NCBI RefSeq assembly: GCF_030378065.1
Contig: NZ_JAUCGJ010000011.1
Location: 1-64,000 of the forward strand
From: Candidatus Venteria ishoeyi
GTDB lineage: Bacteria; Pseudomonadota; Gammaproteobacteria; Beggiatoales; Beggiatoaceae
DNA: 64,000 bases
Reading direction: 5' to 3'
Below, in pieces: positions 47,725 to 56,619 of this stretch; position 1 is the first letter of the stretch; the number at the start of each line of letters is the position of its first letter. A program made the position numbers and the translations under genes. The notes beneath the pieces are model-generated. The model was not told the DNA's origin, did no database searches, and was given only the letters and a program-made list of their open reading frames with translations.

Positions 47725-47792
47725 GCGAACTTCTGCGCCTTCTGCGGCTAAAAAATCTTCTTAATAAAGCCACTGAAAACGCAGAAGTTCGC
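47725..47792. repeat. Inverted repeat with 13-bp perfect arms
   Basis: GCGAACTTCTGCG (47725-47737) is mirrored by CGCAGAAGTTCGC (47780-47792) around a 42-base loop that itself holds CTTCTGCGGC. Related CTGCG/CGCAG palindromes occur at about 25240-25327 and 59433-59515. No gene lies in 47522-48038; the rest of this gap holds the repeat at 47830. Confidence 0.6.
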
Positions 47793-47829
47793 TGAATAGG
47801 CAATGCCTATGGAATACTCATCATGGCTA

Positions 47830-47993
47830 TAGGAGCGAGAATTTTATAACTTCAGCAACTTGGCTGGTCTTTTTCTCCATTTTCTGCGTTCCGAAAACAG
47901 TTACATAGCTTGCTATGCGCCTGTTTTCACGCCTTGAAAATGAATAAAAATCCTGCGCCCAGTTTCTGTATTTATTTTATCCTCACTCCATAG
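47830..47993. repeat. Dispersed palindromic element, full copy
   Basis: The left end is TAGGAGCGAG and the right end CTCACTCCATAG, so this copy carries one uncompensated mismatch (GCGAG against CTCAC). The core is nearly identical to the 44944 copy (TCCGAAAACAG). It lies between the CBS gene and the moeB-like gene and touches no coding sequence. Confidence 0.85.
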
Positions 47994-48038
47994 GAAATAT
48001 GAGAATCGTAGTTGATTATCTATACTGCGTATAAGCAC

Positions 48039-48803
48039 TCACACCGTATTTTCATGAGACACTTGCCCACACACCGCGCATTTGGGATCGCGGCGGACTT
48101 TCAAGGTGCGCCAATCCATGTGCAGGCCGTCGAGTAATAATAAACGTCCACAGAGCTTGTCGCCAATGCCCAACAGCAGCTTTAAGGCTTCCACCGCCTG
48201 CATACTGCCAATCACGCCCACCAGTGGCGCGAGTATACCCAGTTGCGAACAACTGTCACCCTCCTGACCATTATCCTGATAAATACAGTGATAACAAGGA
48301 CTGTCTGCCTGATCCGGTAAAAATACAGAAATCTGGCCTTCAAAACCGATAGCCGCACCGGAAACTAACGGTGTGCCGGTTTTCACGCAAACCCGGTTAA
48401 TTGCAAAACGGGTGCTAAAATTATCGCTGCAATCGAGTACCACATCAGCCTGCTGTATCTGGCTGTGCAGTTCTTCATCCACTAATTGATAGTCCAGGGT
48501 GGTGATTTTTAAGTCAGGATTTAATAATTGCAGGTGCTGGCGGGCTGAGGCCACTTTCAGCTCACCAATATCCTGGGTATTGTGCACAATCTGGCGTTGC
48601 AGATTGGACAGTTCTACGCGGTCATAATCGCTGAGTACCAGATGACCTACACCGGCAGTGGCAAGATAAATCGCCGCTGGTGAACCCAGGCCACCCATGC
48701 CGATAATCAGCACTCTGGCAGCCAGGAGTTTTTCCTGACCTTCCGGGCCGATGCCGGGCAGTGCGATTTGGCGGGCATAACGTTTTTGTTGTTCAGTATC
48801 CAT
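48039..48803 (-). CDS. moeB: MoeB/ThiF-family adenylyltransferase
   Basis: A 254-residue E1-like enzyme that adenylates the C-terminal Gly of a sulfur-carrier protein (MoaD for molybdopterin, or ThiS). The nucleotide loop is VLIIGMGGLGSPAAIYLATA, followed by LSDYDRVELSNLQRQI with the Arg/Asp switch and the crossover region VLDCSDNFSTRFAIN. Zinc ligands are CYHC and CAVC. The length fits MoeB better than full ThiF-rhodanese fusions. No molybdopterin or thiamine genes are adjacent, so the partner is undecided. It is 56 bp downstream of the amidase gene. Confidence 0.88.
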   Translation of the reverse strand: MDTEQQKRYARQIALPGIGPEGQEKLLAARVLIIGMGGLGSPAAIYLATAGVGHLVLSDYDRVELSNLQRQIVHNTQDIGELKVASARQHLQLLNPDLKITTLDYQLVDEELHSQIQQADVVLDCSDNFSTRFAINRVCVKTGTPLVSGAAIGFEGQISVFLPDQADSPCYHCIYQDNGQEGDSCSQLGILAPLVGVIGSMQAVEALKLLLGIGDKLCGRLLLLDGLHMDWRTLKVRRDPKCAVCGQVSHENTV

Positions 48804-48859
48804 ATTAAAAATCTCACATTTTTTATGACATAAGCCACAAAAAAGTTAACACTGCGTAA

Positions 48860-50194
48860 TCAATGTCGCGCAATGAGTGTTCCGGGTGGGGCATAATCTT
48901 GCAGATAACGACGTATGCCTGCAAAAATACTCTTTGCCAGTTTTGCCTGATAGGCAGCAGAGGCGAGTTTTTTCTCTTCAGCAGGATTCGATAAAAATGC
49001 GGTTTCAACTAAAATTGATGGCATATCCGGGGAGCGTAAAACCATAAATGCCGCTTGCTGCACTTTCCGGTGATAGATGCTGCCCACACCGCCCAGCGAT
49101 GTTAATACCGATTGTGCCAGTTGACCGCTGGATTCCAGCGTGCCGGTTTGTGATAAATCCAGTAATACCGAAGCTAATATATCCTCTTTATCATTGAGAC
49201 TGACGCCACCGAGCAAATCTGAGGCATTTTCCTTTTGCGCCAGCCAGTGCGCTGCTTCGCTGCTTGCGCCATTTTGTGACAGAATATACACCGAAGCACC
49301 TTTCAGGTGGTATTTGCGTTTTTCATAGGCATCAGCATGAATTGAAATAAATAAATCTGCCTGATGGCTGCGCGCAAAATCAATGCGCTCGCGCAGACGT
49401 AGATAATAATCCCCGTTACGCACCATCAGCGCCTGCATACCCGGTTCCTGATTAATACGTTTTGCCAGTTTGCGGGCAATGGCTAACACCACAGTTTTTT
49501 CATACACGCCGCGTTTGCCCACCGCGCCGGGATCAATGCCACCATGTCCCGCATCAATCGCGACCAGTACCTTGCGCTTACCGCTGGGTAATAAGGCTTT
49601 TTGTGTGGTTTTTTGTGTGGCTTTTAGCGGTGGATAGGTCGTCATGGGTTGCATTGCCGCCATCGGTGTTGGCAGGGAATTTATCCGCTTTGTTTGCATA
49701 GGCCGCTGCCGAATTTGTGTTTGCTTGACCAACTGCTTTTGAACTTGTGGCAGTGGTGCTTGCGGCTTTATTGTGGACAGGGTGACGACCAGACGATGAC
49801 CAAAACGTCCGGCGGGTTTTAAGGTAAAGCTGTTGATTTTAACCGTCTGGGCAACATCCAGCACCACGCGCAGATCATTTTCGTGACGCGGGGCGCTGCG
49901 GATATTCAGCAATAAATCACTGTATTGTGGTTTTTGTAGTAATGCGCCTAACAGCGCCGCATTGCTCAGATCAATCACCACTCGCTCGGCCTTATCTTTT
50001 TCCGCTGCCAATGTAAATGTATTGTGCGGTGTAGGCTCACTGAGATCAAACACCAGTTGCAAACGCTCGCCGCTATCGTCCAGCCAACGCATTTGTAACA
50101 CTTTGCTGTGTTCGGCTGCGCACACATTGTTCTGCAAAATAAACAGGTTGGCGTTGAGTGTGAGAATGGACAATATTATCAATATGCGTATCAT
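48860..50194 (-). CDS. N-acetylmuramoyl-L-alanine amidase (AMIN + Amidase_3)
   Basis: A periplasmic zinc amidase of the AmiB/AmiC group that cleaves peptide stems to split daughter cells. It has a signal peptide (to about residue 27), an AMIN domain (about 30-135, RMRWLDDSGERLQLVFDLS) for septal targeting, and a Gln/Pro/Thr-rich linker (about 140-205). The catalytic domain (about 208-435) has VAIDAGHGGIDPGAVGKRGV (zinc His), SIHADAY (zinc His) and ILVETAFLSNP (zinc and catalytic Glu). There is no LysM, unlike AmiB of some species. It is divergent from the hydrolase at 50353. Confidence 0.93.
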   Translation of the reverse strand: MIRILIILSILTLNANLFILQNNVCAAEHSKVLQMRWLDDSGERLQLVFDLSEPTPHNTFTLAAEKDKAERVVIDLSNAALLGALLQKPQYSDLLLNIRSAPRHENDLRVVLDVAQTVKINSFTLKPAGRFGHRLVVTLSTIKPQAPLPQVQKQLVKQTQIRQRPMQTKRINSLPTPMAAMQPMTTYPPLKATQKTTQKALLPSGKRKVLVAIDAGHGGIDPGAVGKRGVYEKTVVLAIARKLAKRINQEPGMQALMVRNGDYYLRLRERIDFARSHQADLFISIHADAYEKRKYHLKGASVYILSQNGASSEAAHWLAQKENASDLLGGVSLNDKEDILASVLLDLSQTGTLESSGQLAQSVLTSLGGVGSIYHRKVQQAAFMVLRSPDMPSILVETAFLSNPAEEKKLASAAYQAKLAKSIFAGIRRYLQDYAPPGTLIARH

Positions 50195-50352
50195 GATCGC
50201 TTTCCTGTTTTATCTGCATTCCTAAAGTCTGTTTTACTGTACAATCTACATTAAGTAGGAATCATATCTGTTTGTTTTTCAAATAACAAGTCGATTCATC
50301 CTTCAACAAAACCCTGGTTTGAACTTGACTGCCCGCCCATACTATTTTTCTT

Positions 50353-51927
50353 ATGCCCAAAATTTCGCGCCTGTTATGGTTTTTTTTATTCACGCTGTTG
50401 CTCTTATTGGCCTTGCTCTGGTTTTTACAAACAAGCCAGCAACCCAGCGCCAGCCTGCAAAATGGGGCGCGTCTGCAATGGACTCAATGTTGGTTTGAAC
50501 GCTCCTGGAGCCTGGGTAAAACCACACAATGTGCTTATTTTTATCCAAGCCATGCTGTTGAGCAGCCTGAGCATCAGAGGGTGCGTCTGCCTGTAGTGGT
50601 GATGGCGCAGAAAAAAATGCTCCAGGCCAATAATGGTCAGTTACAGAAAGACCCAGGCCCGGTATTGTTTCTTGCCGGAGGCCCAGGGTCTGCCACTGCG
50701 CTGGAGCAAGACAATATTGAAACCTGGTGGATGCTGATGGATGCTTATCAGTGGAGTTCCCGCCTGGTTTTATTTGATCAGCGGGGTACGGGCATGAGTC
50801 TGCCTGAGCTGCGTTGCCCAAGTTTACGCGCTGCCATTCGTAGCTGGTTGAACAAACCATGGAGCCTGGAAGCGGAAACACGGCAGTGGTATCAGGCTTA
50901 CCAATTATGTCATTCACAACTGCAAACGGCGGGTATACAATTAGAACAATACACTACACGTAAAAGCACTGAGGATGTACGGGATTTGATGGCATTGCTT
51001 GACAGCCAGCAATGGAATTTATACAGCGTCTCTTACGGTACCCGGCTGGCGCTGGATATTATGCGTAAATATCCGGGACGCATACGCAGCGTGATACTGG
51101 ACTCCGTGTACCCACCTGAAAAAGACAGTCTGCAAACCCTGGCTTTTGTGATTCATAACGCTTTTGACAATCTGTTTAAAGGCTGTGCTGAAAATCAAAA
51201 CTGTCAGCAGGCTTATCCGCAACTGGAAGCCCATTTTTATGAATTGCTCAAGCGTTTTGCCAAGCAACCCCCCGAACTTTTGCTATACCAAGGGGAGGAA
51301 AAAGAACCCCTGAAACTGGCGGTTTCTGCGCACCGTCTGCTGGATATGGTGTTTTACGCCTTATACAGCCGGGAGTGGATAGAAATGCTGCCCTACACCT
51401 TAGAGGCTGTCTGGCAAGGCGATCTGGAAGCATTGCAAGCGTTGGCGGACGTGTATTACTGGATGTTGATGGATGAAAGTTTCAGTTATGCGACCAATCT
51501 TTCCGTGGAATGTCATGATCAGAATAAAAAGCTGACAAAACAGGATATATTGGCGGCTGCACAAGCTTATCCCCGCCTGATGCCAATCATTGAGCAGGGG
51601 TTGAAGTGGGATCCCTGTCGTTTTTGGCGCAGTGGCAAAGTGGCAAAAGATTTTCACTGGCCGGTAGAATCTAATATCCCCACCTTGATTTTGAATGGTT
51701 TTTACGATCCCGTCACCCCGGCAGTTTGGGGGGAGGCACTGGCCCGGAAATTAAAAAACAGCTATCGTTTTCAGTTTCCCGATATGGGTCATGCCGTGAT
51801 TAGTAACAGCGAATGTGGCATACAAGTGGCGTATGATTTTATTCGTAACCCCCACCGCAAACCTGACCCCGCCTGTTTGGAAACCCTGGAAGCGCCAAAT
51901 TTTGTGACAGAGTATGAGGATTGTTAA
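50353..51927 (+). CDS. TAP-like alpha/beta hydrolase (peptidase S33 type)
   Basis: A 524-residue hydrolase anchored or exported by one N-terminal helix (about 5-24). It resembles tripeptidyl aminopeptidases and proline iminopeptidases: oxyanion strand VLFLAGGPGSATAL, VLFDQRGTGMSLPEL, nucleophile Ser in YSVSYGTRLAL (SxSxG in place of GxSxG), ILDSVYPPE, catalytic Asp in LNGFYDPVTP and His in PDMGHAV. Four or more Cys residues in the cap suit a periplasmic location. The natural substrate is unknown. Confidence 0.88.
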   Translation: MPKISRLLWFFLFTLLLLLALLWFLQTSQQPSASLQNGARLQWTQCWFERSWSLGKTTQCAYFYPSHAVEQPEHQRVRLPVVVMAQKKMLQANNGQLQKDPGPVLFLAGGPGSATALEQDNIETWWMLMDAYQWSSRLVLFDQRGTGMSLPELRCPSLRAAIRSWLNKPWSLEAETRQWYQAYQLCHSQLQTAGIQLEQYTTRKSTEDVRDLMALLDSQQWNLYSVSYGTRLALDIMRKYPGRIRSVILDSVYPPEKDSLQTLAFVIHNAFDNLFKGCAENQNCQQAYPQLEAHFYELLKRFAKQPPELLLYQGEEKEPLKLAVSAHRLLDMVFYALYSREWIEMLPYTLEAVWQGDLEALQALADVYYWMLMDESFSYATNLSVECHDQNKKLTKQDILAAAQAYPRLMPIIEQGLKWDPCRFWRSGKVAKDFHWPVESNIPTLILNGFYDPVTPAVWGEALARKLKNSYRFQFPDMGHAVISNSECGIQVAYDFIRNPHRKPDPACLETLEAPNFVTEYEDC

Positions 51928-51953
51928 ATATATTTATTGAGCTTTTTTATTGT

Positions 51954-53168
51954 TTACCGCGCCAAGCGCGGTAAATCACCTTCCAGACCCATTGCCTGCT
52001 GCATCAATTTATTTTTCAAAGGGTAAGCCGCATCAGTCAAACGCATCCCAATATTGCGCGCCCAGCGCAACGGCAGCCAGGAGTTGCCAAACAAGTTTTT
52101 AAAACCATCCATTGCCAGCAAAATTTTTAGATTTTCACCTTTACGCCAACGCTGATAATGTTGCAGGGTTTCCAATGCACCAATATCGCGGTGTTTAGTT
52201 TGTGCCTGTACAATCACATCAAACAGACTGGCGGCATCCAATAGCCCCATATTCACGCCTTGACCGGCTAAAGGATGAATACTGCGCACGGCATCCCCTA
52301 CCAAAGCAATACGGGGTTTCACATAAGGTTTGGCATGGCGGCGACGCAAGGGGAAAGCAAATAATTCACTACTTTCCAGTACAGAACCTAAGCGCGAATT
52401 AAATGCCTGTTCTAATGCCTGATGAAACGCTGGCTTATCTAAGGCTTGCATGGCTGCGGCCTGTTCTGGTGGCAGACTCCAGACAATAGAGCTGGTATGC
52501 GGCTGAGTCAGTGGCAAAAAAGCCAGCGGCCCGGAAGGTAAAAAGCGTTGGCGCGCTGTAGCCTGATGCGGCAAAGCAGTTTCAATGCTGGCAACCAGGG
52601 CATGATGTCCATAAGGTTGAATATCACAACTGATCCCCGCCAGTTTGCGAATTTGTGAATCACCGCCATCGGCACCCACCAGCAAGCGGGTTGTTAAAAC
52701 TTCACCCGTATCCAGATGCACTGCCAGATAATCTTCATGCTGTTGCAGGTGGCTGACTTTGGTCTCAAAATAGCCGTGTAACTGCGGGAAATCCTGCTGA
52801 CGTTGTTGCAAGGCGTATTGTATGACCTGCAACTCAATAATATGCCCAAGGTTTTCCTGCCCGATATCCTGGTGATCAAAACCAATTTCCCCAAAACTTT
52901 CCCAGACCTGCATGGCCTGATAAGGACTGACCCGCTGCGCGCACATGGCTTCCCAGACCCCCAATGCCCGAAAAATATGCTCGGAAGCACGGCTAATGGC
53001 AAATACCCGGTGATCAAAACCGGGTCTGGAAAAATCGACCGGTTCAATAGGCTGTGCCTTTTTAGCCTCGATCAAACCAGTATGAAAACCCTGTTGCAGC
53101 AGGGCCAGAGTCAGGCTGGCACCGACCAGACCGCCGCCAACCACCAATACATCCAGGGTCTGATTCAT
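51954..53168 (-). CDS. UbiH/UbiF-family FAD-dependent hydroxylase
   Basis: A 404-residue flavin monooxygenase of ubiquinone biosynthesis. The FAD loop is VLVVGGGLVGASLTLALLQQ, the family DG motif LLVGADGGDSQIRKLAG, and the late GD motif RIALVGDAVRSIHPLAGQGVNMGLLD. Which ring carbon it hydroxylates (UbiH, UbiI or UbiF) cannot be decided from sequence. Its ATG overlaps the bamC stop by one base (TAATG), so the two are co-translated. That is an odd pairing of an outer-membrane assembly factor with a quinone enzyme. Confidence 0.92.
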   Translation of the reverse strand: MNQTLDVLVVGGGLVGASLTLALLQQGFHTGLIEAKKAQPIEPVDFSRPGFDHRVFAISRASEHIFRALGVWEAMCAQRVSPYQAMQVWESFGEIGFDHQDIGQENLGHIIELQVIQYALQQRQQDFPQLHGYFETKVSHLQQHEDYLAVHLDTGEVLTTRLLVGADGGDSQIRKLAGISCDIQPYGHHALVASIETALPHQATARQRFLPSGPLAFLPLTQPHTSSIVWSLPPEQAAAMQALDKPAFHQALEQAFNSRLGSVLESSELFAFPLRRRHAKPYVKPRIALVGDAVRSIHPLAGQGVNMGLLDAASLFDVIVQAQTKHRDIGALETLQHYQRWRKGENLKILLAMDGFKNLFGNSWLPLRWARNIGMRLTDAAYPLKNKLMQQAMGLEGDLPRLAR

Positions 53169-54283
53169 TAGCGCAACTGCTCTAGCAATACTTGCAGAAT
53201 CTGTACGCTGACCGCTTCCGGCACGGCTTTGCCGTTTTCATCCAGCACACTAATTTGGGTTGTATTATTGCTCGCTTCATCCAGTTTAATCTGGAAATCA
53301 CGCGCTTTATCAGCTTCATCTCCACGCCAGAAAGCTAAACTGTCAAGCCAGCCTTTATCGTTGTCGGCAACGGTTTTCTGTGGAACATAGCGCACGTAAT
53401 ACAAACCTTTGGCACGATTGCGATCTTCCACGCTAAAGCCACTGCGATCCAAAGCTAAACCGGTTAAACGCCAGCTTTGCATGAAATTCTTGCGTACTCG
53501 CAAGGTCTGTTGTTCTAGCACCGCGCTTGCTTCCTGCACCTGCGCCTTGGCTTGCTGTGCTACTGCCTGTTCTTCGCTCAAGCCCAGATAAACCATCATG
53601 CGATTAAGCATTTCCACTTCCAGCTCTGGATCGGTAGGGCGGTATTGCCAGACAAAGTTCTCACCCTGAGACACTTGTTCTGCACCGCGATGTGTCAGAA
53701 ATATCTCAGTCTGGCCCTGATTATCCGGCGCGTGTTCCAAACGGGTGCGGAATTTATCACGGGTATAAGCTTCCCAGAAAAAGTCCAGTGCCTTGCCTAA
53801 GGTACGGCGCACAAGATCCTGAGGAATATCAGCACGGTTTTCCGTCCATTCGGTCTCCATAATGCCAACTTGCTTGTGATCGCGTTTCAGCAGAAAACCC
53901 GCTTCCAGCCAGAAGGTTTTAACCTTGGGCCAGACTTCATCCACTGGTGCCTTAACCCGCAACCAGCGACTGTTGCCATCACGCAATACCTGGACTGTAT
54001 CGGCAATCGGTAACACCTTTTTTTTCATATTGTGGCTACCAGGGCGGCCTTTGGCCTGATTTTTTTCATATCCAGTCAAGGTGTTATTGCGTTTGCTGCC
54101 GCCAGGAATAACCAGTTCATCTTCCATGGAGGCATCCAGGTCAGGCGGGATTTCCAACTGATTAATGTCATGTGATTTTTTGTATTCAATGCGGCGATCA
54201 TATTTTTCAGTAATGCCGCAGGCTGTCAGTGTCAGCACCAAAAAACTGCCCAGCAATGGCATTAACCAGTGGTTTTTTTTCAT
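53168..54283 (-). CDS. bamC: Outer membrane assembly lipoprotein BamC
   Basis: A 371-residue lipoprotein of the BAM complex. The start at ATG 54283 is preferred: AAGGA lies seven bases upstream, inside a longer frame that begins at 54307. The lipobox is LTLTAC, then the BamC N-terminal segment that contacts BamD (YDRRIEYKKSHDINQLEIPPDLD). Two helix-grip domains follow (about 90-215 with RWLRVKAPVDEVWP, and about 255-371). In E. coli bamC directly follows dapA; here dapA lies 5.3 kb upstream, separated by an accessory block. Confidence 0.92.
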   Translation of the reverse strand: MKKNHWLMPLLGSFLVLTLTACGITEKYDRRIEYKKSHDINQLEIPPDLDASMEDELVIPGGSKRNNTLTGYEKNQAKGRPGSHNMKKKVLPIADTVQVLRDGNSRWLRVKAPVDEVWPKVKTFWLEAGFLLKRDHKQVGIMETEWTENRADIPQDLVRRTLGKALDFFWEAYTRDKFRTRLEHAPDNQGQTEIFLTHRGAEQVSQGENFVWQYRPTDPELEVEMLNRMMVYLGLSEEQAVAQQAKAQVQEASAVLEQQTLRVRKNFMQSWRLTGLALDRSGFSVEDRNRAKGLYYVRYVPQKTVADNDKGWLDSLAFWRGDEADKARDFQIKLDEASNNTTQISVLDENGKAVPEAVSVQILQVLLEQLR

Positions 54284-54378
54284 CAGATATTCCTTTTGGG
54301 TATTCATTTGTAGGCTATACAGTGGGTTTATAAGGTAGCGCTAATTGCGGACATTTTAAGGCTTTAAATTCAGGGTCT

Positions 54379-54474
54379 TTATGCACCAGCGTGGCATCGC
54401 ACTGGCTGCTTCCAGGCATCTGCCAAATCCCGTAATGTCAGTAAAGCAGAGGTATCAAATAGATATGATTTCAT
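54379..54474 (-). pseudogene. Truncated PIN-domain toxin remnant
   Basis: ATG 54474 starts MKSYLFDTSALLTLRDLADA, the N-terminus of a PIN domain with its first active-site Asp. After 31 codons the frame ends at TAA 54379-54381, without the rest of the domain. It overlaps the antitoxin stop (ATGA), as in intact vapBC operons. It is likely inactive. Confidence 0.65.
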
Positions 54475-54686
54475 TTGTGTGCGTTATCCTTGCTACGCTC
54501 CGCCAATAAACGTGCAACCGAATCCTCTTTGCCCTGTCCGCGAAATGCAGCAATCGTATCTTCTTTGACAGGAACGACATGTAAGGTATTACCGTACATA
54601 AACCATTCGAGCCTGCCAGAAGGGGATAGATGCAGTTTTTGCCTGATTTCTGCGGGAATAACAGTTTGGCTTCTGGATGCTGCGCA
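54471..54686 (-). pseudogene. AbrB-type antitoxin remnant lacking its start
   Basis: The frame reads SQTVIPAEIRQKLHLSPSGR, LEWFMYGNTLHVVPVKED, then a helical tail to the stop at 54471. This is the swapped-hairpin AbrB/SpoVT fold common in VapB and MazE antitoxins. Immediately upstream the frame is closed by TAA (54687-54689), and the only near ATG is out of frame by one, so the N-terminus has been lost by a frameshift or deletion. The pair marks past toxin-antitoxin activity at the edge of the dapA-bamC insertion. The remaining gap, 54687-54765, is AT-rich with no gene. Confidence 0.65.
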
Positions 54687-54765
54687 TTAGGAATACCTGG
54701 ATGAATTACCTATTTATATATATTGTAATTCAGTTTATGTAAAACTGTCCAATTAAACAGTGGCT

Positions 54766-55677
54766 TCAACTACGTGCCAAAAAAACCACCTTGCCATCCT
54801 GATCTACAATATAACCCACTAATTGATCATTCGCATCATAAGCTAAAATCTTATCCGCTTGCTGTTTGAAACTGCCCTGCTTTTCGCCCTGCAAATCATA
54901 AACAACCAAAATATCAGCCTCCCGGACAACATGCGCCAGTTCCACGCCTTTTGCGTTATAAACATATAAAATACCGTCCTTAAAACTGGAATAACCGCTG
55001 ATGCTGCCATCGTCTGCATAGCCGTATATGCGCTCAGATTCAGGAAGCTGCTGCCCGGATGAAATTTGTGGCACGGGCATATAATCATGCCTGTTTCCCA
55101 AGGCATCCACAAAATAATTAATAATTTGATCTTCAATTTGCTCTTTTATGAACTGCCCCAGATACTGCTCATCACGGTCATAGGCAAGCAGGCGATTATC
55201 CAGGTTATGTAAGCGTGCCAGCTTTTGACCATCACTACGATATAGCATCAGACCATTTTTTTCCCATTGCGCAAAGCCCGTCTGTTTTCCTGCCTCCCGG
55301 AAAATTAACTTATCACCCTTCACCGTTGCACTGGAAATAATCCGCCCCTGTTTATTACGCACCGTATAAGGCTTTTTACCAAATAAACGCTGCATACGCG
55401 CCTGTCCCTGATGCACATGAACACGCCGGGTTTTTGCTTTGCTCAATAAAGTGGCACTGCGCCGCTGTAATATTTTTTTACCACCACCCTTAGCCAATTG
55501 TCTGAAGCCACTACGCACAACACCTCTGGAAACGCCGCCAGCGGCAACACGCGCAGTTGTTGTAAAAAAACCACGGGCAAAAAAACCGAAAATCCAGGCA
55601 TCAGCCTGACGCGGGAGCAAAGAAACTGAAAGTCCGGAAACCAATAAGGCAATGAGTGAAATTTTTAAATAAGTCAC
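54766..55677 (-). CDS. Exported protein with YD-like beta repeats, unknown family
   Basis: A 303-residue protein with signal peptide (to about residue 27, ADA), a hydrophobic Gly/Phe-rich patch (WIFGFFARGFFTTT), a basic region (about 50-90) and then repeated short beta units. Each unit carries a hydrophobic strand and Asp/Gly turn: AYDRDEQYLGQF, GYADDGSISGY, VYNAKGVELAHV, VYDLQGEKQGSF, AYDANDQLVGYI. The pattern recalls YD/RHS-like or MORN-like surface repeats. No enzyme motif is seen. The ATG overlaps the stop of the gene before it (four bases), so the two are coupled. Confidence 0.7.
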   Translation of the reverse strand: MTYLKISLIALLVSGLSVSLLPRQADAWIFGFFARGFFTTTARVAAGGVSRGVVRSGFRQLAKGGGKKILQRRSATLLSKAKTRRVHVHQGQARMQRLFGKKPYTVRNKQGRIISSATVKGDKLIFREAGKQTGFAQWEKNGLMLYRSDGQKLARLHNLDNRLLAYDRDEQYLGQFIKEQIEDQIINYFVDALGNRHDYMPVPQISSGQQLPESERIYGYADDGSISGYSSFKDGILYVYNAKGVELAHVVREADILVVYDLQGEKQGSFKQQADKILAYDANDQLVGYIVDQDGKVVFLARS

Positions 55678-56564
55678 GGTGAAACCCGCTTCAGCGTTTC
55701 AAGCAATGGCGTGGTTTGCGGGGGTGCGCCATTGACTTGAGTCAGCTTACAATTTGTAAACTTCAATTCAATTTCAGTTTTATCCCGATAATCACGCCGA
55801 TAAAGCCCCTCATAAAAACAAGCTGCCACCAGTTGATCATCGGCTTTCACACCATAGGCGGAAAAATCAGCAAATTCAAAAGCAGCAAAACTCACCCCCT
55901 GATTAGGTGACAAACAGCGAGATTGTTTACAATGCCTGGCAGTGAAAAAATAATTCAGGCGCTGATTTTTATTTTGATCCAGAAAAGCAGCCAGCAGATG
56001 ATTTTTAGCACGTGCAGTGCTGAGCGTATACTCTTTTTGCTGAATATCCCGCATCGGCACGTAAGTGCCGTAAAATATATTTGCCTGGTAATTGCTCGAA
56101 TTAAATGCCAGTATCTCTTTAACTGGCACATCCATAGAAAGACGAAGCCCCGGTGCATTTGCAATGGCGGTTAATAATTCAGTATCATTTTGCTGCAATA
56201 ATGCTATCAAAGAAACCGAACCACCAAAGCGAACCTGTGCGGGGGAAGCCCCTAATAAGGTTTTTTTAACTACCAGGGAAAGCTCGGAATCCAGCAGCTT
56301 TTGCAACGCAACCTCTCCAGCCGGATAACAAATCGCCAAATAACGGCGCGTCAATTCCTCTGCATCTTGTTGATGCATTTCCGGTGTTTGCAACAACTGC
56401 TCTAATTCCGACAAATTAAATGGACGTTTTGCCACATGCTGGTTTTTATCCTGCAAACCGAACATTTGCTGGATGAGTTCTGGAGAAACCTTAAAAACCT
56501 CGCTCGCTAACACAGAGGCAGGAAAGCAGAATAAAATAATAATAATTGAATTTTTTATGTTCAT
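55674..56564 (-). CDS. Exported protein of unknown family
   Basis: A 296-residue protein with a signal peptide (MNIKNSIIIILFCFPASVLA). The N-terminal half is helical (about 25-130). The C-terminal half appears mixed, with cysteines in RHCKQSRCLSP, VAACFYE and FTNCKLTQV that may form disulfides. I do not recognise a domain. It is coupled to the downstream gene at 54766-55677. About 170 bp of hairpins and tandem repeat separate it from the coiled-coil gene at 56737. Context suggests a periplasmic or surface role shared with its neighbours. Confidence 0.7.
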   Translation of the reverse strand: MNIKNSIIIILFCFPASVLASEVFKVSPELIQQMFGLQDKNQHVAKRPFNLSELEQLLQTPEMHQQDAEELTRRYLAICYPAGEVALQKLLDSELSLVVKKTLLGASPAQVRFGGSVSLIALLQQNDTELLTAIANAPGLRLSMDVPVKEILAFNSSNYQANIFYGTYVPMRDIQQKEYTLSTARAKNHLLAAFLDQNKNQRLNYFFTARHCKQSRCLSPNQGVSFAAFEFADFSAYGVKADDQLVAACFYEGLYRRDYRDKTEIELKFTNCKLTQVNGAPPQTTPLLETLKRVSP

Positions 56565-56570
56565 AATTTT

Positions 56571-56612
56571 ACGGTTTACGGTTTACGGTTTACGGTTTAC
56601 GGTTTACGGTTT
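56571..56612. repeat. Tandem heptamer repeat (ACGGTTT)x6
   Basis: Six exact copies of ACGGTTT, followed by ACCTCG. A short relative, CGGTTTACGGTTT, occurs at about 59357, just ahead of the second FGE gene. It lies seven bases upstream of the start codon of the exported protein gene at 55674-56564 (minus strand), so copy-number change could alter its leader. Confidence 0.85.
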
Positions 56613-56619
56613 ACCTCGT

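Noticed and set aside
56571-56612. Telomere-like repeat
   Set aside because: The heptamer resembles plant-type telomere units by chance; six copies in a bacterial intergenic region are better explained by slippage.
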